A DNA stretch of 6,304 bases from Planctomycetia bacterium (GTDB lineage Bacteria > Planctomycetota > Planctomycetia > Gemmatales > Gemmataceae), in assembly GCA_025356615.1 (NCBI GenBank), contig JANXSH010000837.1, positions 1 through 6,304 of the forward strand, written 5' to 3'. Shown here piece after piece: positions 1-5,444 of the stretch. The notes under the pieces were generated by a model. That model was not told the origin of the DNA. It did no database searches and saw only the letters and a program-made list of their open reading frames with translations. A program made the position numbers and the translations under genes. Each line of letters opens with the position of its first letter. The first letter of the stretch is position 1.

Positions 1-108
1 CGCAAGTGTCTGTTGGAACTAGCCTGCAACGAAATGACAGTGGGGATAAGGTAAGGATCGGGCGGGCAAAGAGCCGCAGCGACGAGCCTTGAGAACAAGG
101 TGGGTAAC
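1..108. other. Unassigned left edge, possible 3' tail of an upstream gene
   Basis: No complete gene fits here. Two plus-strand frames are open from the window edge: one closes at TAA 52-54 and one at TGA 90-92. The second would encode a short hydrophilic tail (ending in residues like GRAKSRSDEP) that stops 16 nt before the ATG at 109. Either could be the end of an upstream coding region in operon with the 109-678 gene, but the stretches are too short to assign a family. The Shine-Dalgarno-like AAGGTGG at 97-103 serves the next gene. Confidence 0.3.
97..103 (+). promoter_or_regulatory. Ribosome binding site deciding the start at 109
   Basis: AAGGTGG, a good match to the anti-Shine-Dalgarno complement, lies 5 nt before ATG 109. 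The alternative GTG at 100 falls inside it, so the ATG is preferred. Confidence 0.55.
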
Positions 109-678
109 ATGTCACTCTGGGACAAAGAGGTAGCAATCCACTCGGAGCGAATCAAGAATCTCCCCAGACCGAAGCTCCAGATGTTCATGGTAGCCTGCCT
201 GGACCATGCCTTTGCAGCCAACAACTCTTCGTTCTCGAAAACTGTTGACCCGTCTCAACTTCACATTGCTCGTGCTACCCTGGACCGTCTGTGGTCGTGC
301 CTCCAAGATCCGGACAGCACCTCCGACTTCCAAGCTATTCTCGAGAGCTTGTACTCCATCATGCCTGGTGAAGATGACCCTGCGGACTTGGTCCCTGGGT
401 GGTACTATACTACAGCAGTACTCGCAAGCATCATCCGAGGTATGATTGGTGACCACCTCTTGAAGGAAGCAACAACTGCGGTTGACGCCGCCTATCAATC
501 GATTTGCGAGGATGAACTGAACAAGACTATGTTGCGAATGGGAAATGGGTTGTGTGGAGAGGAGATCACTGAGGCGGAACGAGCATCATCGATCTGCCGG
601 AAAGAGATCGCTTTCCAGTTACAGTGCTTAACGGCGATCGAAGACGGGAGGCCAATCGTCAGAAGCAACTCCGATTAG
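109..678 (+). CDS. DUF416 (YjaG)-like protein, function unknown
   Basis: A 189-residue soluble, mostly helical-looking protein with no signal peptide or membrane segment. From memory of the family, it follows the DUF416/YjaG pattern: an N-terminal helix with an (F)MVACLDHAF-type segment (residues 26-35), a TLDRLWSCL helix (58-66), then an acidic stretch before and after IMPGEDDPADL (84-94) where YjaG has a similar 'IPxxDDFD' segment, followed by an alanine-rich helix (about 100-133) and a C-terminal EIAFQLQCLTAIEDGRPI helix (166-183). The length is close to that of YjaG (about 190-200 residues). ATG 109 was chosen over GTG 100 because AAGGTGG at 97-103 sits 5 nt upstream of it and overlaps the GTG. 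The base composition is visibly less GC-rich and the codons are more mixed than in the genes to the right, which suggests acquisition by transfer. Some DUF416-type proteins may be immunity proteins; that role is only a guess here. The family call is moderate and the coding status is good. Confidence 0.6.
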   Translation: MSLWDKEVAIHSERIKNLPRPKLQMFMVACLDHAFAANNSSFSKTVDPSQLHIARATLDRLWSCLQDPDSTSDFQAILESLYSIMPGEDDPADLVPGWYYTTAVLASIIRGMIGDHLLKEATTAVDAAYQSICEDELNKTMLRMGNGLCGEEITEAERASSICRKEIAFQLQCLTAIEDGRPIVRSNSD

Positions 679-739
679 CAAGCAAAAAGCGACCGAAAGT
701 AGGACGCCGTGTCCACGGGAAACAATTTCACTTCGCCCC

Positions 740-1420
740 TTGGACGACCCCCATCCAGGATCCCCCTTGAACCTCCGCCTCCTCCAACTCGCCGACTCCG
801 CGCTCCCCATCGGCGGCTACATGCATTCCTGGGGTCTCGAATCCGCCATCGCCCGGCGTCGAGTCTTCGACGCCCCCACCCTGGAGCAGTGGACGCGCGC
901 CTGGCTGCGGCACTCCCTCGGGCCGCTCGAAGGCGTCCTCGTCGGCGCGGCGTGTCGCGGGGAGGTCCGCCGCGCTGCGGAGATCCTGACCGCCTCCCTA
1001 TCGCCGCCGACGATCCGCCGGGCGAGTTTGCAGATGGGTGAGCAACTCGCCTCGCTGGGATCGACGTGGAGTTGGAGCAGCGTGGGAGTAGCGAGCTTCG
1101 AGCGCGAAGTCGATGCCGAGCATCGCCATCACGCGATCGTCTTCGGGCTGCTGGCCCAACTTGCCGGAGCCGCCGAGCGGGACACTCTCATATCCTATCT
1201 GCACCAGGCGGCTGTGGGCATGATCGGGGCCGGCGTGCGGAGCATCCCGGTGGGCCACACGCACGGCCAGCAGATCCTATCGTATCTGCACGACGACCTG
1301 ACCGCGCTCGCGGCGGACTTGTGTGGGCGTGATATCGAGACGGCGGGGGCTGGATGTCCTTTCTACGAGGTGCTTTGCGATGAACAGTCTCGCCTTGGTA
1401 CTCGCCTGTTCCGGTCCTGA
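740..1420 (+). CDS. ureF: Urease accessory protein UreF
   Basis: UreF is an all-helical cytoplasmic chaperone. It bridges UreD (UreH) and the GTPase UreG on apo-urease and acts as activator of UreG during nickel insertion. The 226-residue protein shows the family hallmarks in order: the N-terminal LLQLADSALPIGGYMHSWGLES segment (about residues 14-35), a central HRHHAIVFGLLAQLAG helix (128-143) matching the usual 'HHPVVFG' region, SIPVGHTHGQQIL (168-180), and the typical C-terminus ending LGTRLFRS (219-226). The length is normal for the family. The start is uncertain: TTG 740 gives the full N-terminus, an in-frame TTG at 767 would give a protein starting just before NLRLLQL, there is no clear Shine-Dalgarno, and the frame is open further upstream without an ATG or GTG. 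It is the first gene of the ureF-ureG-ureD block, 61 nt after the DUF416-like gene. No ureE or ureABC lies in front of it here. Confidence 0.95.
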   Translation: MDDPHPGSPLNLRLLQLADSALPIGGYMHSWGLESAIARRRVFDAPTLEQWTRAWLRHSLGPLEGVLVGAACRGEVRRAAEILTASLSPPTIRRASLQMGEQLASLGSTWSWSSVGVASFEREVDAEHRHHAIVFGLLAQLAGAAERDTLISYLHQAAVGMIGAGVRSIPVGHTHGQQILSYLHDDLTALAADLCGRDIETAGAGCPFYEVLCDEQSRLGTRLFRS

Positions 1421-1460
1421 CGAACCGGCTCGCCACCGGCGTCGGCTTCCCCTCGGCGTC

Positions 1461-2159
1461 ATGTTCCACAACGTCAAGGGCGACCCGCACCACAGCCACG
1501 ACCACACCGGGCACCCCGGACCGGCGCGCTACGCCGGGAGTCGACGCAAGACGTTCACGCTCGGCATCGCCGGGCCGGTCGGATCCGGGAAGACGGCGCT
1601 CGTGGAACGCCTCTGCCGTGAACTATGGCCCGAGATCAACCTGGCGGTCATCACCAACGACATCTACACGCACGAGGACGCCGAGTTCCTGTCGCGCCGG
1701 GAGGTGTTGCCGCTCGAGCGCATCATCGGCGTGCAGACGGGCGGCTGTCCGCACACGGCGATCCGCGACGATGCCAGCGGCAACCTCAGCGCGATCGGCA
1801 ACTTCGAGAGGCAGTTCCCCGGCCTGGAACTCATCATCGTCGAATCTGGCGGCGACAACCTGACGGCGGTCTTCTCGCGGGAGTTGGCCGACGTGTTCAT
1901 CTTCATCATCGACGTGGCCGAGGGCGACAAGATCCCCCGCAAGGGCGGTCCCGGCATCTGCACCAGCGACCTGCTCGTCATCAACAAGACCGACCTCGCC
2001 CCGCATGTCGGGGCGGACCTCGACGTGATGCGACGGGACAGCCTGCGGATGCGCGGCGAGAGGCCATTCATGCTCATCAGCCTGCGCCAGGGCGACGGGG
2101 TGGGGGAGGTGGTCTCGTGGGTGCGGCAACAGTTCGCATCGGGAAAGAAGACTTCCTGA
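1461..2159 (+). CDS. ureG: Urease accessory GTPase UreG
   Basis: UreG is the SIMIBI-class GTPase whose GTP hydrolysis drives nickel delivery to urease within the UreD-UreF-UreG complex. The 232-residue protein has a His-rich N-terminus (His 3, 10, 11, 13, 15, 18), a P-loop GPVGSGKT (38-45), NDIYTHEDAEFL (66-77), the metal-binding Cys-Pro-His motif in TGGCPHTAIRDD (93-104), a Walker B/switch segment IIVESGGDNL (125-134), IDVAEGDKIPRKGGPG (150-165) and the guanine-specificity motif NKTD (175-178). All functional residues I can identify are intact. Start choice: ATG 1461 gives the usual UreG N-terminus but has no Shine-Dalgarno. An in-frame ATG at 1380 has GAGGT at 1367-1371 and would add 27 non-homologous-looking residues while overlapping ureF by 41 nt. 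Translation coupled to ureF is likely. The gene's 3' end overlaps ureD by 43 nt. Confidence 0.96.
   Translation: MFHNVKGDPHHSHDHTGHPGPARYAGSRRKTFTLGIAGPVGSGKTALVERLCRELWPEINLAVITNDIYTHEDAEFLSRREVLPLERIIGVQTGGCPHTAIRDDASGNLSAIGNFERQFPGLELIIVESGGDNLTAVFSRELADVFIFIIDVAEGDKIPRKGGPGICTSDLLVINKTDLAPHVGADLDVMRRDSLRMRGERPFMLISLRQGDGVGEVVSWVRQQFASGKKTS
2105..2110 (+). promoter_or_regulatory. Ribosome binding site for ureD inside ureG
   Basis: GGAGGT, 6 nt before GTG 2117, is the best Shine-Dalgarno in the urease block. It fixes the ureD start inside the ureG coding sequence; without it the first possible start would be unclear, since no ATG lies near the ureG stop. Confidence 0.6.
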
Positions 2160-3040
2160 CGCCCCCCGAATTTCGCGGCCTGCGACTCGCGTCCACGCCG
2201 ACCGGACAGATCGGCGGGCTTCGCCTCGAACTGATCGCCACCGGCGGCAAGACCCGACTCGGCGCGTGCTACCAGCAGATCCCCCTCCGCGTGATGCCGG
2301 CGTTCCACTTCGCCGGAGAACCTGCGGCGCTGTTGTACGTCCTCAATCCCACGGTGGGCCTCCTCGACGGAGACGGCCACCGGATCGACCTCGTCGTCCG
2401 CGCGGGCTGCCGCGCCGTCGTCGCCGGGCAGTCGGCCAACCGCATCCACCCGGCGCAGGCGAGCTTCTCCACCCAGCAATGGCACATCCGGGTCGAACCG
2501 GGGGCCGAGCTGGTCGTCCTCCCCGGCCCGGCGATTCCCTACCGAGGATGTCGCTATTACCAGCACGCGCGCATCGACCTCGTCGGTGACGCCCGGCTGG
2601 TCTGGGGCGACATCTGGCTACCGGGGCGCTATGCTCGAGGAGACGCGGAGATCCACGCCTTCGATCGGCTGGTGCAAGATGTCGAGGTCCGGCGCGACGG
2701 GGCGCTGGTCTACCGGGATCGCTTCGACTGGCGCGGCCCCTGGTCATCGGAAGACGCTCGCTGGCACCTGGGCGACGGCCTCGCCTCCGGCAGCCTCTTC
2801 ATAACCGGGGCCATGACGGTCGAGACGCCCACGGCCCTGGAACTGGCCTCGGGTGACACCCTGGTCCGCGCGTGCGGCGACCCCACGGCGACGACCGCCG
2901 AACTGGTCCGCGTCGCGCTGGGCCAGGCGGGCGCGTGGTCGAACGGCCCGGCGTGGCTGGTCGCCTCGGGGAACCTGGTGCCGAACCACTGGTTCAGCCT
3001 GGCGGGATCGTCGCTCGGAAGCGTGGCTCGAGGGGGTTAG
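2117..3040 (+). CDS. ureD: Urease accessory protein UreD (UreH)
   Basis: UreD binds apo-urease directly and forms the scaffold for UreF and UreG; structural work on the family describes a tunnel through UreD for nickel passage. This 307-residue protein has the expected beta-rich core: LYVLNPTVGLLDGDGHRIDLVVRAGCRAVVAGQSANRIHP (about 73-112), corresponding to the usual 'LNTAGGLVGGD...TTQAATRVY' region, then EPGAELVVLPGPAIPYRGCRYYQHARIDL (127-155) and WGDIWLPGRYARGDAEIHAFDRLVQDVEVRRDGALVYRD (163-201), matching 'GR.A.GE...R...R.G.L...D'. The length is within the family range. GTG 2117 is chosen because GGAGGT at 2105-2110 sits 6 nt upstream. This makes the gene overlap ureG by 43 nt, which points to translational coupling. 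The same frame is open far upstream inside ureG, but that part is out-of-frame shadow. Divergence from proteobacterial UreD is marked (LLDGD instead of LVGGD). Confidence 0.93.
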   Translation: MGAATVRIGKEDFLTPPEFRGLRLASTPTGQIGGLRLELIATGGKTRLGACYQQIPLRVMPAFHFAGEPAALLYVLNPTVGLLDGDGHRIDLVVRAGCRAVVAGQSANRIHPAQASFSTQQWHIRVEPGAELVVLPGPAIPYRGCRYYQHARIDLVGDARLVWGDIWLPGRYARGDAEIHAFDRLVQDVEVRRDGALVYRDRFDWRGPWSSEDARWHLGDGLASGSLFITGAMTVETPTALELASGDTLVRACGDPTATTAELVRVALGQAGAWSNGPAWLVASGNLVPNHWFSLAGSSLGSVARGG

Positions 3041-3240
3041 GGACCACGATCCTCACTTGCAAGTGGCAGGTCGTCAAGCTCTGGTCCCTGACCCAGTTCA
3101 GCGAGGAGCCGGACGAGATGCTCGAGATGTGCCGCGAACGCAGCGATCGATTGGCACCTCCGCAGCAGCGCGACATTATACTGACAATTGCGGCAAGGAT
3201 GACAGCGTTTCGGTACAATGAGAGTAACCTGTTCGACATC
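3040..3240 (+). pseudogene. Probable decayed fragment of an Rpn/YhgA-like nuclease-family protein
   Basis: Directly after the ureD stop a plus-strand frame shared with no other gene reads LTCKWQVVKLWSL (3052-3090), then TQFSEEPDEMLEMCRERSDRLAPPQQRDIILTIAARMTAFRYNESNLFDIF (3091-3243). From memory of the Rpn (recombination-promoting nuclease, PD-(D/E)XK) family as it occurs in planctomycetes and cyanobacteria, the middle to C-terminal part contains a 'RVVRLWEL' strand, then a 'LLPLxPL' linker, then a 'APPEEAxxLWTAxYILMGLRY' helix. Here the first and third elements are present and the linker is missing, so this looks like an internal deletion. There is no credible start, no nuclease domain, and the continuation to TGA 3349-3351 does not look coding. 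Codon use keeps G/C third positions up to about 3170 and then weakens. Homology is from memory only, so confidence is modest. Confidence 0.4.
3054..3065. repeat. Perfect 12-bp palindrome
   Basis: CACTTGCAAGTG is its own reverse complement and starts 14 nt after the ureD stop. It has no loop and no following T-run, so it is not a standard terminator. It could be a protein-binding site or chance, and it also lies within the open frame of the Rpn-like fragment. Confidence 0.35.
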
Positions 3241-3392
3241 TTCATAACGATCGCCTCGACACGATGTTCGACAAAGCCTTGTGTTGCGAGAGCCTTCGAG
3301 CGTTCGCCGAGAAGATCGTCTGACCAGGATTGTTACCGAAGGGTGACGTGACAGAAAGCCATTTCTCGCAGCGATCATGCGTCATGAGGGCG

Positions 3393-3400
3393 TGTAGAAT
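3393..3400 (+). promoter_or_regulatory. Possible extended -10 element for the DUF1501 gene
   Basis: TGTAGAAT resembles an extended -10 (TGnTAnAAT-like) about 100 nt before the ATG at 3500. No good -35 hexamer is found 16-18 nt upstream. This is a weak candidate. Confidence 0.2.
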
Positions 3401-3499
3401 CGCTCGGGAATACGACCCTACTTGTCGAGCCGCAACCTGGAGCGCTAGGAATTGTATCGCGGCTCATCGGTCCGATCCGATTCCTCCCCGAGACCCAAC

Positions 3500-4840
3500 A
3501 TGCCTCCGATCACCCGCCGACACCTACTGCGCGTCAGCGCCCTCGGCCTCGCCTCCTCCCTCGGGGCGAGCGGGCCGAAGGGTCGTGCCCCCAAGATGCG
3601 GGCGAAGTCGGTCATCTTCTTGCACCAGTGGGGCGGGCCGAGCCAGCACGACACGTTCGACATGAAGCCGGCCGCTCCCGCCGAGGTGCGCGGCGAGCTG
3701 AAGCCGATTCGCACGCCGGTGCCCGGTCTCGTCGTGTCGGAGCTGCTGCCGCGCATGGCGCGCCTCATGGACCGCGTATGCCTGGTGCGCTCGCTGCGTC
3801 ACACGATGAAGAACCACAACTCGGCGGGCTACTACAGCCTGACCGGCTACGCCCCGCCGACCGACGACCAGCGCCTGCGCGACTCGCGCGACCTGTCCCC
3901 GGCCTACGGCTCGATCGTCGATCGCCTGTCGCCGTCGAAGAAGGGCGTGCCGACGTTCGTCGCCTTCCCGCACGTCATCGCGGACGGCTCGATCACGCCG
4001 GGGCAGCACGCGAGCTTCCTCGGCAAGGGCAACGACCCGCTCCTCATCACGCAGGATCCCAACGGCGGCGACTTCCGCTTGCCCGAACTGAGCCTCCCCG
4101 ACACCCTCTCGGCGAATCGACTGGCGAGCCGACGCGAGATCATGAAGCTCATCGACGAGCAGGGCGAACTGCTCGAGTTCTCGGCGCGGGCCAGGGGCAT
4201 GGCGTCCCACCACGAGCGGGCCATCGCCCTGCTCACCTCGACGGCCATCCGCCAGGCGTTCGACGTGTCCGCCGAGCCGGAGGCCGTCCGCGACCGCTAC
4301 GGGCGCACGACCTACGGGCAGAGTTGCCTCCTCGCCCGCCGCCTCGTCGAGGCGGGCGCGCGGTTCGTCAACGTCTACCTCGCGCGGTCGATCGGCGGCG
4401 ACAACGGCGGTTGGGACACGCACGGCTTCGGCGGCCAGCCGATGTACCCGATCCTCCGGCGCTACTTGTTGCCGCTGCTCGACCAGACGCTACCCACACT
4501 CATCGAGGATCTCGAGGCGCGCGGCATGCTCGACTCGACGCTCGTCGTCTGGGTCGGCGAGTTCGGCCGCACGCCGCGTATCAACAAGCTCGCGGGCCGC
4601 GACCACTGGCCGCAGTGCTACCCCGCGCTGATGTGCGGCGCGGGCGTCAAGAAGGGCCACGTCTTCGGGGCGTCGGACAAGATCGGCGCGTACCCCGCCG
4701 CCGACCCGGTGCGGCCCGAAGACCTGAGCGCGACGCTGTTCCACCTGCTGGGAATCGACCCGACGACGGAGGTCAACGACGCGCTGAATCGCCCGCTGCC
4801 GATCAGTCCGGGGCGCGTGATCGAGGGCGTGCTGGCGTGA
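3500..4840 (+). CDS. DUF1501 domain protein with Tat-type N-terminus
   Basis: A 446-residue member of the DUF1501 family (alkaline-phosphatase/sulfatase superfamily fold), expected to be exported. Residues 6-21 (RRHLLRVSALGLASSL) form a twin-arginine motif plus a short hydrophobic stretch; no clear AxA cleavage site follows. Family motifs appear in order: SVIFLHQWGGPSQHDTFDMKP (37-57), ELLPRMARLMDRVCLVRSLRH (81-101), NHNSAGYYSLTG (105-116), GGDNGGWDTHGF (299-310), WVGEFGRTPRIN (351-362), AGRDHWP (365-371), GASDKIGAYPA (390-400) and ATLFHLLGIDP (411-421). The Asp/His residues in GGWDTH and GRDHWP are likely metal or active-site ligands by analogy with the superfamily; the substrate is unknown. 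ATG 3500 places the Tat motif at the usual distance, whereas the in-frame TTG 3452 would add 16 residues before it. In planctomycetes such proteins are commonly encoded next to a DUF1549/DUF1553 cytochrome-like partner; none is adjacent here. It converges on the DUF2721 gene with 8 nt between stop codons. Confidence 0.93.
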   Translation: MPPITRRHLLRVSALGLASSLGASGPKGRAPKMRAKSVIFLHQWGGPSQHDTFDMKPAAPAEVRGELKPIRTPVPGLVVSELLPRMARLMDRVCLVRSLRHTMKNHNSAGYYSLTGYAPPTDDQRLRDSRDLSPAYGSIVDRLSPSKKGVPTFVAFPHVIADGSITPGQHASFLGKGNDPLLITQDPNGGDFRLPELSLPDTLSANRLASRREIMKLIDEQGELLEFSARARGMASHHERAIALLTSTAIRQAFDVSAEPEAVRDRYGRTTYGQSCLLARRLVEAGARFVNVYLARSIGGDNGGWDTHGFGGQPMYPILRRYLLPLLDQTLPTLIEDLEARGMLDSTLVVWVGEFGRTPRINKLAGRDHWPQCYPALMCGAGVKKGHVFGASDKIGAYPAADPVRPEDLSATLFHLLGIDPTTEVNDALNRPLPISPGRVIEGVLA

Positions 4841-4848
4841 AGCGCAGC

Positions 4849-5346
4849 TCACCCGTGCGGGAGGAACGAATCGAGCATCTGGTCCGCCTCCTGCCGCAGC
4901 ACCGAATACGCCATCCGCGACTCGCGGATCAAGAGCGTCGACCCGCGCACGATTCCCCCGACCGCCAGCGATTGGCACAGCAGGACGAGCGCCAAGGCTC
5001 CGATGTTCACCGCGCGGATGCCCAAGAACCCCAGTGCGGCACCCAACAGGGCCAGGACCGTCGTCATCGCGAAGCCGCCGCAGGCGAACTGGAACGAGGC
5101 CATCGCCTCGATGAGATGGACGGCCCGGCGCTGGGCCACTTCGATCTCGCGGAGGCGGAATTGACGCTTGGCCACGGGCATCGGCTCGGGCTTCGACAGT
5201 TCCGCGACCAGCGCACGCCCCCGATCGACCGCGCGAGCGATGCGGTTCGACGTGGTCAGGCTCATCACCGCGCAGGCGTTCGTCAGCACCGCCGGGGCGG
5301 CAATGAACGTCAGGACGATGAACGGGTTCCCTCCGAGCAGATCCAT
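4849..5346 (-). CDS. DUF2721 family membrane protein
   Basis: A 165-residue integral membrane protein of unknown function. The N-terminus GGNPFIVLTFIAAPAVLTNACAVMSLTTSNRIARAVDRGRALVAEL (5-50) is the DUF2721 signature: a first membrane helix (about 8-29), then the TSNR..R..DR.R.L segment. Residues about 51-80 form a charged, probably helical cytoplasmic linker. Two more hydrophobic segments follow (about 82-106 and 108-133), then a charged amphipathic C-terminus ending DSFLPHG. ATG 5346 gives the usual family N-terminus, with a weak GGGA 7 nt upstream. An in-frame GTG at 5382 would add 12 polar residues (VVVKKLSYRDAP-like) and reach into the probable promoter of the divergent gene, so it is less likely. 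Convergent with the DUF1501 gene and divergent from the sigma-54 activator gene. Confidence 0.88.
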   Translation of the reverse strand: MDLLGGNPFIVLTFIAAPAVLTNACAVMSLTTSNRIARAVDRGRALVAELSKPEPMPVAKRQFRLREIEVAQRRAVHLIEAMASFQFACGGFAMTTVLALLGAALGFLGIRAVNIGALALVLLCQSLAVGGIVRGSTLLIRESRMAYSVLRQEADQMLDSFLPHG

Positions 5347-5371
5347 TGGCGCGTCCCGATACGATAACTTC

Positions 5372-5400
5372 TTGACAACCACCCGATCCGGGCGAATGTT
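5372..5400 (+). promoter_or_regulatory. Candidate sigma-70-type promoter of the sigma-54 activator gene
   Basis: A consensus -35 hexamer TTGACA (5372-5377) is followed at 17 nt by AATGTT (5395-5400), a weak -10 (3 of 6 matches to TATAAT). The -10 lies in the left arm of the inverted repeat 5392-5419. Start of transcription would fall near 5406-5410, giving a leader of about 35-40 nt before ATG 5445. Confidence 0.4.
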
Positions 5401-5419
5401 AAGTTATGGAAACATTCGC
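5392..5419. repeat. Perfect 9-bp inverted repeat, likely operator or leader hairpin
   Basis: GCGAATGTT (5392-5400) and AACATTCGC (5411-5419) are exact reverse complements separated by the 10-nt AAGTTATGGA. The repeat sits in the divergent region between the DUF2721 gene and the sigma-54 activator gene, overlaps the candidate -10 and transcription start, and ends 25 nt before ATG 5445. This placement fits a binding site for a dimeric regulator. A hairpin at the start of the leader is an alternative. There is no T-run that would make it a terminator. Confidence 0.6.
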
Positions 5420-5431
5420 GCATCACGACCC

Positions 5432-5437
5432 GAGGGG
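5432..5437 (+). promoter_or_regulatory. Ribosome binding site for the sigma-54 activator gene
   Basis: GAGGGG lies 7 nt before ATG 5445. It favours this start over the in-frame ATG at 5406, which sits in the loop of the inverted repeat without a good Shine-Dalgarno. Confidence 0.5.
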
Positions 5438-5444
5438 TTGCCGC

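Larger units (their letters stand above)
3041..3499. other. Intergenic stretch between ureD and the DUF1501 gene
   Basis: This 459-nt stretch has no intact gene on either strand. Its first ~200 nt hold the Rpn-like fragment. The remainder (about 3245-3499) is less GC-rich than the flanking genes, has no persistent codon periodicity, and presumably contains the promoter of the DUF1501 gene. I see no terminator hairpin followed by a T-run after ureD. Confidence 0.6.

Noticed and set aside
1625..2116. Open frame continuous with ureD reaching back through ureG
   Set aside because: Its translation is Arg/Pro/His-rich low-complexity sequence without family features, while the ureG frame holds all GTPase motifs. 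It is a high-GC shadow.
1664..2566. Long minus-strand open frame opposite ureG and ureD
   Set aside because: Antisense shadow of two well-supported genes; the translation shows no domain and no ribosome binding site.
3152..3157. TGGCAC as a sigma-54 -24 element (also at 2762-2767 and 4973-4978)
   Set aside because: None of the three has a TTGC(A/T)-type -12 element at the required spacing, and two lie inside coding sequence.
2994..3378. Minus-strand open frames across the region after ureD
   Set aside because: No recognisable domain or Shine-Dalgarno; the plus-strand frame has better protein-like content.
3422..3451. TTGTCG and TAGGAA as an alternative promoter before the DUF1501 gene
   Set aside because: Both hexamers are poor matches with an 18-nt spacer; not better than background in this region.
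3524..4423. Minus-strand open frame opposite the DUF1501 gene
   Set aside because: Antisense shadow; composition dominated by Arg, Ala and Val without motifs.
4837..4852. GTGA...TCAC mini-stem between the convergent stop codons as a bidirectional terminator
   Set aside because: Only four paired bases, formed largely by the stop codons themselves, with no T-run on either side.
3628..5367. Very long plus-strand open frame spanning the DUF1501 gene and the DUF2721 gene
   Set aside because: The translation is almost entirely Arg/Ala/Pro/Gly, typical of a GC-rich off-frame reading, and it crosses two recognised genes on opposite strands.
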